This document shows positions 1-4,692 of a stretch of DNA of 11,989 bases, piece after piece. The DNA comes from an uncultured Chloroflexota bacterium. Lineage in GTDB: Bacteria; Chloroflexota; Anaerolineae; Anaerolineales; Villigracilaceae. Positions within the stretch are counted from its first letter, which is position 1. Each line of letters begins with the position of its first letter. Below the pieces are notes generated by a model. That model worked only from the letters and a program-made list of their open reading frames with translations, was not told the origin of the DNA and did not search any database. Position numbers and translations under genes: made by a program. The stretch is from NCBI GenBank assembly GCA_903837815.1, contig CAILWD010000480.1:1-11989 (forward strand), in the 5' to 3' direction.

Positions 1-539
1 ACGCCGATGGCGCGATGATAAACGTGACCGAGCGCCAACCCCTCCAGCACAAGATAGCCGATAACGTTCGAACCGAAGCGGTCAACCACGCCACGCATCC
101 CGCGCAGGTCGCCGAGTCCCTCCTCGCCGGTGTTTGCCACCAGCCAAAGATCGTGTTGCAGGCTGACGTTTTTCTCACGCAATGCCCAGAGGATGCCAAA
201 CAGCGCCGCCACTCCCAGCGAATTGTCACCGATGCCCGGCCCAAAGACCCTGCCCTTCTCCCGTGTCACTTGCAAATTAACATTGGCTGGAAAGACCGTG
301 TCCAAATGGGCAGAGACGATCAATGGACTGGCTTTCTTTTGCCTGCCCGGCAAACGGGCGTACACATTGCCAAAGGAATCCATGGCCACGTCTTGCAGGT
401 TTTCTTTCAGAAAGAGTCCGCGCACGAATTCGCCGCGTGGTCCTTCGGCAAACGAAGGCGCGGCGATTTGCTGAATTTGAATGGCAAGTTCGAGAACATT
501 GAAATTTTGGAAGGTTTCAGGTTCGATGCTATTATTCAT
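1..539 (-). CDS. M20-family metallopeptidase, N-terminal part (C-terminus beyond left edge)
   Basis: This is a zinc-dependent amidohydrolase/peptidase of the M20 (ArgE/DapE/PepT) clan; 179 codons are visible and the frame is open through base 1. The metal-site landmarks are present in order: SAHLDT (His78, Asp80), the bridging-Asp segment GPGIGDNSLG (Asp105), NTGEEGLGD (catalytic Glu139 and Glu140) and VLEG (Glu166). No signal peptide is visible, so it is probably cytoplasmic. The ATG at 539 is chosen because an in-frame stop lies just upstream and an AAGG Shine-Dalgarno (547-550) sits 7 nt before it. It begins 30 nt after the stop of the PfkB-type kinase on the same strand, so the two are likely co-transcribed. 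The dimerisation domain and distal metal ligand are outside the window, so substrate (acylated amino acid, di- or tripeptide) cannot be assigned. Confidence 0.88.
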   Translation of the reverse strand, partial: MNNSIEPETFQNFNVLELAIQIQQIAAPSFAEGPRGEFVRGLFLKENLQDVAMDSFGNVYARLPGRQKKASPLIVSAHLDTVFPANVNLQVTREKGRVFGPGIGDNSLGVAALFGILWALREKNVSLQHDLWLVANTGEEGLGDLRGMRGVVDRFGSNVIGYLVLEGLALGHVYHRAIG

Positions 540-569
540 CAATCATCCTTCATCATTTTGAATTGACAT

Positions 570-1580
570 TTAGATTTCTCGTACCGCACCGTTGAGCCAG
601 TGCAGGCGCGCTCTGGCAAGTCCGGGCAGAACCTCCAAAGCGTAGAAAGGTCCGCTGCCCTCGACGGTGAACGAAGCCGAGACATTTCCGTGGAAAGCCG
701 CCATCAGCGGGTCGTTCGTCTGCTGGAAACCTGCCAGGAATCCGCCGCAGAAGGAATCTCCGGCCCCGGTCAGGTCGGCGATGCGCGCAGGGTAGGCGGG
801 GATCTCGTAGCGGTGATGCCCCGCCACGTCGTAGAGCATTTGTCCCTGCACGCCGCGCTTGACCACCACAATCTGCGGGCCATACTCGCTGACCCGCCGT
901 GCCATTTCCCACAAATCGTTGGTCTCGCCCCAGAAGAGAGATCGCAATTCCTCCTCCGATGGCAGAAAAATGGTAACGCCCTGCAGGACGAGTCTCAGGT
1001 CGCGCCAAAAATCGGGGGACATGTACCCCGGCGAAGGGTCAAGGCTGACAGTTTGACTCGATCCGCTGCGGAAAAGATTCACCATCTGACTCTGGCTGAC
1101 CAGATCGAACGGGCAAAGATGAACATACGGCGCAGCGCGATATTCCTTCGGGGTATCCAGCGCGGAAGGCGAGAGCGGCTCCACCGCGCGCGGGTCTTTG
1201 CGCGACTCGTCTGGAGGTTGGTAGCCAAGCAGGGCTTTGGGAAAGGTCAACTGGCGGCGGGCAAAATGCGAAACCGCGCCGGAGATACTGCGCTCGTTGG
1301 TTCCGGTGAAAGCGACGAAGGAACGCAAATCGATATTTTGAAGCTCGGGCAGGGGGCGAATTCCGCGAACATCGAAACCGCGCCGCTCGAAATCGCGCAG
1401 CCATTCTCCCGGATAGCCTTCGTCTACGCGCCCGACCAGCCCGACGTTTGTATCCCAAACCGCCATTCCACCCGCAGCATAAAGCAGGCTGCCGCCGGGC
1501 GAATCCATCAACGGCGGACCCGAATGCGGCAGGATATATTCACGATTGAGTTTGCCCGCGATAACAAATGTGGGTTGCAT
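570..1580 (-). CDS. PfkB-family carbohydrate/nucleoside kinase
   Basis: This 336-residue protein is a ribokinase-fold kinase that would transfer the ATP gamma-phosphate to a sugar or nucleoside hydroxyl in the cytoplasm. Seen: the N-terminal glycine pair in the substrate-binding segment SPGGSLLYAAGG (27-38), the VVVKRGVQG strand-loop (238-246), and PfkB signature 2, DLTGAGDSFCGGFLAG (269-284), with catalytic base Asp275. The usual PNxxE segment reads PSEEE (207-211). The frame stays open to 1877, but the ATG at 1580 is preferred: it begins with a typical first beta-strand (TFVIAGKLNREY), gives the family's normal length, and a TATACT -10 box (1588-1593) lies 7 nt upstream, implying a leaderless mRNA. 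It is divergent from deoC and followed by the M20 peptidase gene. Ribose, deoxyribose or a nucleoside is a plausible substrate from the deoC neighbourhood, but this is inference; the family is too broad to name the substrate. Confidence 0.87.
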   Translation of the reverse strand: MQPTFVIAGKLNREYILPHSGPPLMDSPGGSLLYAAGGMAVWDTNVGLVGRVDEGYPGEWLRDFERRGFDVRGIRPLPELQNIDLRSFVAFTGTNERSISGAVSHFARRQLTFPKALLGYQPPDESRKDPRAVEPLSPSALDTPKEYRAAPYVHLCPFDLVSQSQMVNLFRSGSSQTVSLDPSPGYMSPDFWRDLRLVLQGVTIFLPSEEELRSLFWGETNDLWEMARRVSEYGPQIVVVKRGVQGQMLYDVAGHHRYEIPAYPARIADLTGAGDSFCGGFLAGFQQTNDPLMAAFHGNVSASFTVEGSGPFYALEVLPGLARARLHWLNGAVREI

Positions 1581-1587
1581 ATCCCCA

Positions 1588-1615
1588 AGTATACAGGGAA
1601 ACCACGTCATTGCGA
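1588..1615 (-). promoter_or_regulatory. putative leaderless promoter of the PfkB-type kinase gene
   Basis: Read on the minus strand, a TATACT hexamer (1593 down to 1588) lies 7 nt before the ATG at 1580, and no Shine-Dalgarno sequence precedes that ATG. Transcription would then start at or next to the start codon. At -35 spacing (16 nt) the sequence is TCGCAA (1615-1610), a poor match that belongs to the terminal repeat of the palindromic element at 1606-1688. Confidence 0.5.
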
Positions 1616-1688
1616 GGCGGCAGCCCGGGGCAATCTCTCTGCCTGATTGTGAGATTGATTCGACAGGCGAACGCTGTCTCGCAATGAC
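1606..1688. repeat. 83-bp palindromic repeat (GTCATTGCGAG family) between divergent genes
   Basis: The element is bounded by perfect 11-bp inverted repeats, GTCATTGCGAG (1606-1616) and CTCGCAATGAC (1678-1688). It contains a second nested pair, CAATCTC (1631-1637) and GAGATTG (1651-1657), so it could fold as an interrupted hairpin or cruciform. Repeats with the same ends and an internal GCAATCTC segment are scattered through many bacterial genomes as small non-coding palindromes; that attribution is from memory. It fills most of the pfkB-deoC intergenic region, and each end falls in the -35 zone of the promoter it faces. Confidence 0.75.
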
Positions 1689-1707
1689 ATGCTTCACGCT
1701 GTATAAT
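1679..1707 (+). promoter_or_regulatory. putative deoC promoter
   Basis: A perfect -10 hexamer TATAAT lies at 1702-1707, 24 nt before the deoC ATG, leaving room for a short leader carrying the GAGGAG Shine-Dalgarno (1719-1724). Seventeen bases upstream is TCGCAA (1679-1684), a weak -35 inside the right terminal repeat of the palindromic element. Activity may therefore depend on an activator or mainly on the -10 box. Confidence 0.6.
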
Positions 1708-1731
1708 AAGGCCGATACGAGGAGCAATTCC

Positions 1732-2715
1732 ATGACCAAAACCCCCAGCACAAAAACCGAAACCAGCCACAGCGGGCGCGTACCCATCCTTCCGCTCGAC
1801 CTCGCGCCTGTGGACGATGTCAGAGTCAACCGTTCCGCCATTGAGCGGCGCGCCGCCACCATCCCCACCCGCCGCACGGTGAAGAAGGAATATCAAGCCG
1901 CATGGCTTTTGCAGGCTGTCCAAACCATCGACCTGACCACCCTCTCCGGCGACGACACGCCCGGCACAGTAAAACGCCTGTGCGCCAAGGCCCGCCAGCC
2001 GATCCGCCCGCAGCTATTGAAAGATTTGGGTGTCGAGAAGCCCATCACCACCGGCGCGGTCTGCGTCTATCACGGCATGGTCGAAACCGCAGTCGAAGCA
2101 CTGCAAGGGACGGGGATTCCCGTCGCGGCGGTCTCCACCGGCTTCCCTGCCGGCTTGGTCTCGTTCAAGCAGAAGATCGCCGAAATCGAAGATTCGGTCA
2201 AGGCGGGCGCATCGGAGATCGACATCGTCATCCCGCGCCAGCACGTCCTCACTCAAAACTGGCAAGCCCTGTATGAGGAAGTGAAAGCCTTCCGCGAAGC
2301 CTGCGGCGATGCCCACATGAAGTCAATTCTGGCGACGGGCGAACTCGGCACCCTCAAAAATGTGATGCGCGCCAGCATCGTCTGTATGCAGGCTGGCTCG
2401 GACTTTATTAAAACCTCCACCGGCAAGGAGCCGACCAACGCCACCCTGCCCGTCAGCCTGGTGATGGCTCGCGCCATCCGCGCCTATTACGAAGCCACGG
2501 GGCACAAGGTTGGGTTCAAACCTGCGGGCGGAATCCGCACGGCAAAGCAATCGCTCGACTGGCTGATCCTGATGAAGGAGGAACTCGGCGAAGAGTGGAT
2601 GCGCCCGAACCTCTTCCGCATTGGGGCGTCTGCCCTGCTCAACGACATCGAACGCCAGTTGGAGCACTTCGCCTACGGGCGGTATGCTTCGATGCAATAT
2701 CAGGCGTTGGGATAA
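1732..2715 (+). CDS. deoC: deoxyribose-phosphate aldolase (DERA)
   Basis: The 327-residue class I aldolase cleaves 2-deoxy-D-ribose 5-phosphate to glyceraldehyde 3-phosphate and acetaldehyde, a step of deoxynucleoside catabolism in the cytoplasm. The Schiff-base lysine is Lys227 in FIKTSTGKE, the second active-site lysine is Lys263 in GFKPAGGIR, and the proton-relay Asp is Asp164 in EIDIVIP. The protein belongs to the longer DERA form: about 50 residues precede the first conserved helix, and the total is well above the roughly 250 residues of the E. coli type. The ATG at 1732 has GAGGAG at 1719-1724 (7-nt spacing) and a TATAAT box further upstream. The frame is open back to 1546, but that stretch would cover the palindromic repeat and promoter. 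It is divergent from the PfkB-type kinase, which could supply phosphorylated pentose. A 33-nt palindrome follows its stop codon. Confidence 0.96.
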   Translation: MTKTPSTKTETSHSGRVPILPLDLAPVDDVRVNRSAIERRAATIPTRRTVKKEYQAAWLLQAVQTIDLTTLSGDDTPGTVKRLCAKARQPIRPQLLKDLGVEKPITTGAVCVYHGMVETAVEALQGTGIPVAAVSTGFPAGLVSFKQKIAEIEDSVKAGASEIDIVIPRQHVLTQNWQALYEEVKAFREACGDAHMKSILATGELGTLKNVMRASIVCMQAGSDFIKTSTGKEPTNATLPVSLVMARAIRAYYEATGHKVGFKPAGGIRTAKQSLDWLILMKEELGEEWMRPNLFRIGASALLNDIERQLEHFAYGRYASMQYQALG

Positions 2716-2724
2716 TTTCAAAGC

Positions 2725-2757
2725 AGACTTCGGAAATCTTCGAGGTTTCCGAAGTCT
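2725..2757. repeat. 33-nt AGAC...GTCT palindrome downstream of deoC
   Basis: AGACTTCGGAAA (2725-2736) pairs perfectly with TTTCCGAAGTCT (2746-2757) around a 9-nt loop; one further C-G pair (2724/2758) extends the stem. It starts 9 nt after the deoC stop and ends just before the Shine-Dalgarno of the next gene. No U-tract follows, so it is not a classical intrinsic terminator. It could be an mRNA-stabilising or processing hairpin, or a mobile palindrome. Confidence 0.75.
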
Positions 2758-2773
2758 GTTCGAGGAGAACAAC

Positions 2774-3646
2774 ATGCAACTCAACGAAGAAATCCGCAAG
2801 AAAGTGCTGCTCTTTCAAGAGACAGAAATCACCGAATCCAACATCTACAAGCGGCTGGCAAAGCGCATCAAATCACCCGAAAATGCAAAAATCCTCGACC
2901 AGATTGCCGACGACGAACTGCGTCACTATAACATCTGGAAGGGCTACACCAACGAAGAAGTCAAACCGCGCTGGTTTGTCGTCTGGTTCTATTACATTGT
3001 CAGCGTTGTCTTTGGTTTCACCTTCGGCGTCAAATTGATGGAGATGGGCGAAGAGGGAGCGCAAAAGAATTATGCCGACGTGGCAAAGGCTATTCCCGAA
3101 GCCGCAAAAATCCAGCGGGAGGAAAACGAACACGAACAACAATTGATCGGCATGTTGGACGAGGAACGGCTGCGTTACGCAGGCTCGGTAGTGCTTGGGT
3201 TGAACGACGCCCTCGTGGAGTTGACCGGCGCCCTCGCCGGTCTGACGCTTGCCTTGCAAAACGTGCAGTTGATTGCCCTCTCCGGGCTGATCACCGGCAT
3301 CGCCGCCTCGCTCTCGATGGCAGCCAGCGAGTACCTCTCCACCCGCTCCGAAGACACGGGCAAGCACCCCGTCCGCGCCGCCGTGTACACGGGCATTGCC
3401 TATATCATCACAGTAACTTTGCTCATCCTGCCCTATCTGCTCTTCGAAAACTATTACCTCGATCTTGCAATTTCACTTGCCACCGCAGTCGTCATCATTG
3501 CGGTCTTCAACTATTACATCTCTGTCGCCAAGGGCGAATCGTTCCGCGCGCGGTTTACCGAAATGGCGGGATTGAGTCTCAGCGTCGCCGCATTCAGTTT
3601 CGTCATCGGCTACTTCATCCGCATCTGGCTGGGAGTCGAAGTGTAA
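2774..3646 (+). CDS. ferritin-like (erythrin) domain fused to VIT1/CCC1 membrane transporter domain
   Basis: The 290-residue protein joins an N-terminal rubrerythrin/ferritin-like helical domain to a VIT1-type membrane domain, the layout of membrane-bound ferritin MbfA-like iron exporters. Candidate di-iron ligands are the ExxH motifs at Glu48-His51 (ELRH) and Glu117-His120 (ENEH), with acidic helix residues Glu16-Glu21. A hydrophobic stretch at about 66-85 interrupts the ferritin-like part. The VIT1 part has about five membrane segments (roughly 138-162, 165-186, 203-224, 228-250, 266-287) and includes the family-like LNDALVELTGALAGL and SMAASEYLSTRSE segments. The ATG at 2774 has GAGGAG at 2762-2767 (6-nt spacing). 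Likely role: binding and moving Fe2+ (or Mn2+) across the inner membrane. Ion identity and direction are inferred from the family. It shares its strand with deoC but is separated from it by a palindrome. Confidence 0.87.
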   Translation: MQLNEEIRKKVLLFQETEITESNIYKRLAKRIKSPENAKILDQIADDELRHYNIWKGYTNEEVKPRWFVVWFYYIVSVVFGFTFGVKLMEMGEEGAQKNYADVAKAIPEAAKIQREENEHEQQLIGMLDEERLRYAGSVVLGLNDALVELTGALAGLTLALQNVQLIALSGLITGIAASLSMAASEYLSTRSEDTGKHPVRAAVYTGIAYIITVTLLILPYLLFENYYLDLAISLATAVVIIAVFNYYISVAKGESFRARFTEMAGLSLSVAAFSFVIGYFIRIWLGVEV

Positions 3647-3656
3647 TAATTGGCAA

Positions 3657-3689
3657 AGACCTGACAGGTTTTGAAAACCTGTCAGGTCT
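3657..3689. repeat. 33-nt AGAC...GTCT palindrome downstream of the VIT1-like gene
   Basis: AGACCTGACAGGTTTT (3657-3672) and AAAACCTGTCAGGTCT (3674-3689) are perfect inverted copies around a single central G; one more A-T pair (3656/3690) extends the stem. It begins 10 nt after the upstream stop codon. No clear U-tract follows, and the next promoter's -10 box begins only 9 nt beyond it. It has the same length and ends as the palindromes at 2725 and 7089. Confidence 0.8.
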
Positions 3690-3698
3690 TGTATGTTG

Positions 3699-3704
3699 TA
3701 TACT
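3699..3704 (+). promoter_or_regulatory. putative -10 box of a leaderless promoter for the lipoprotein gene
   Basis: TATACT lies 7 nt before the ATG at 3712. No purine-rich Shine-Dalgarno precedes the ATG, so the mRNA would start at or near the start codon. The context GTATACTTG followed by six bases and ATG is the same as upstream of the PfkB-type kinase. The -35 position falls inside the 33-nt palindrome and has no good match. Confidence 0.45.
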
Positions 3705-3711
3705 TGAACCC

Positions 3712-4326
3712 ATGAAAACCAAAATCCTCCCCATTCTTGCAAGCCTGATTTCAGGGGTATTGCTTTTTTCATGCGGGACGCAAGCCACGCCCGTGGATGT
3801 GGACGCCATCCGCACCGAGGCGGTCAAGACCCACATCGCATCCCAGACCGAGGTGCTGGTTGCCCTGCCCCCGTCCACTCCCACGCTGACGTCTGAGCCA
3901 TCCGCCACGCCCACTCTCGACGTGACCGCTACGCTCGAAACGCCTGCCGTCGCCAATCCCTGCTATAAACTGCTCTGGATCGAAGATCGCTCCATTCCCG
4001 ATGGGACGCAGATGAAACCCAACGAAGTCTTCACCAAGACCTGGTATGTCCAAAACAACGGCGGATGCGCCTGGGCGCCGGGATTTAGTTTTGTCAACGT
4101 GGGCGGCGACCCAATGCGCGGACAGCCCCTCGTCCTGGAGGAATCTGTCCCCGCCGGCGCGAAGCGTGAAATCTCCATCGAGTTGGCTGTCCCCAGCGGA
4201 ATCAACGGGTTGATCCAAAGTTCGTGGCGCATGACCGACCAGGACGGCAACTACTTCGGCGACACACTTTCGGTCAATATCGTGGTCGGGGACCTTGTCA
4301 CGCCCGCCGCAACCGCAACGCCATAA
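3712..4326 (+). CDS. secreted lipoprotein with NBR1-type Ig-like (FW) domain
   Basis: The 204-residue protein has a lipoprotein signal: a Lys start, a hydrophobic core (5-19) and a lipobox LFSC with Cys21 as the lipidation site. It should therefore be anchored on the outer face of the cytoplasmic membrane. A Thr/Pro/Ser-rich linker (about 52-78) leads to a compact beta domain (about 84-192) that resembles the NBR1 'four-tryptophan' Ig domain. Its hallmarks are TKTWYVQNNGGCAWAPG, a PAG turn (147-149) and SSWRMTDQDGNYFGD, with Trp at 89, 111, 121 and 172. Bacterial copies of this domain are frequent on secreted Chloroflexota proteins and probably bind proteins or surfaces; no catalytic residues are visible. 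The tail is Thr/Ala/Pro-rich. A leaderless promoter is likely. The gene for the 73-residue helical protein follows after a 59-nt gap on the same strand. The specific ligand is unknown. Confidence 0.83.
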   Translation: MKTKILPILASLISGVLLFSCGTQATPVDVDAIRTEAVKTHIASQTEVLVALPPSTPTLTSEPSATPTLDVTATLETPAVANPCYKLLWIEDRSIPDGTQMKPNEVFTKTWYVQNNGGCAWAPGFSFVNVGGDPMRGQPLVLEESVPAGAKREISIELAVPSGINGLIQSSWRMTDQDGNYFGDTLSVNIVVGDLVTPAATATP

Positions 4327-4334
4327 TTGATCCG

Positions 4335-4354
4335 CCCTGAGTGCAATCGAAGGG
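4335..4354. repeat. degenerate CCCTGA...TCGAAGGG repeat fragment
   Basis: This 20-bp stretch begins CCCTGAG and ends TCGAAGGG, resembling a common interspersed bacterial repeat of the form CCCTGAGCG-AGTCGAAGGG. Only the outer CCCT/AGGG is symmetric here, so the assignment is weak. It lies in the short gap between the lipoprotein gene and the next small gene. Confidence 0.3.
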
Positions 4355-4385
4355 CAAAGAGTTCCAAATTAGAAAGGAGTATCCG

Positions 4386-4607
4386 ATGGCTACAAAAAAG
4401 TCTGAAAACGAAAAGAAATTCAAGCATGAAATCCCCGAAGAAACCCGCGAGCATTACAAGAAAGCCCGCAAGGAAATGCGCGAGGCGGTCAAGGGTTTAC
4501 TTCCCGAAGGATTCCTCGAACACCGCCGCGCCGCCCGCAAGGAAATGATGCTGGCTGTCCGGAGTTTGCTCGACGCGGCAATCGAAAAGATGGAAGAAAA
4601 AGCATAA
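4386..4607 (+). CDS. small charged helical protein with an internal duplication, function unknown
   Basis: The 73-residue protein is rich in Lys, Glu and Arg and shows no signal peptide or membrane segment, so it is probably cytoplasmic. Two similar segments can be aligned, 22-40 (EHYKKARKEMREAVKGLLP) and 45-63 (EHRRAARKEMMLAVRSLLD), sharing EH..ARKEM..AV..LL. Each would form an amphipathic helix, so the protein may be a helical hairpin or coiled-coil oligomer. The start is well supported by AAAGGAG at 4373-4379 with 6-nt spacing. It follows the lipoprotein gene on the same strand and ends just before a palindromic repeat, converging on the ABC1 kinase gene. I do not recognise the family. The duplication suggests a small interaction or scaffold protein, but no function is claimed. 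Confidence 0.78.
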   Translation: MATKKSENEKKFKHEIPEETREHYKKARKEMREAVKGLLPEGFLEHRRAARKEMMLAVRSLLDAAIEKMEEKA

Positions 4608-4616
4608 CGAAAAGCC

Positions 4617-4692
4617 TTAACCACGAAGGGCACGAAGAAACACCAAGTTGTTTGGTTCTTCCTTCGTGCCTCTTTGTGTACTTCGTGGTTAA
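4617..4692. repeat. 76-bp palindromic repeat (TTAACCACGAAG family) between convergent genes
   Basis: The outer arms TTAACCACGAAG (4617-4628) and CTTCGTGGTTAA (4681-4692) are perfect inverted copies. The inner arms GGCACGAAG (4629-4637) and CTTCGTGCC (4662-4670) extend the fold, with a 10-nt unpaired bulge at 4671-4680. Repeats with these AACCACGAAGG ends are widespread in unrelated bacterial genomes (from memory). It lies between two convergent genes, and its right arm contains the ABC1 kinase stop codon (4689-4691, minus strand). It could double as a bidirectional terminator-like hairpin. Confidence 0.8.

Noticed and set aside
600..1646. Long plus-strand frame (348 codons) opposite the PfkB-type kinase
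   Set aside because: It is antisense to a gene with clear PfkB motifs, is rich in Arg/His/Gln as expected of a GC-driven shadow, and has no Shine-Dalgarno or recognisable domain.
1581..1877. N-terminal extension of the PfkB-type kinase by 99 codons
   Set aside because: It would run through deoC's start, the deoC promoter and the palindromic repeat; the protein from the ATG at 1580 already matches the family's N-terminus.
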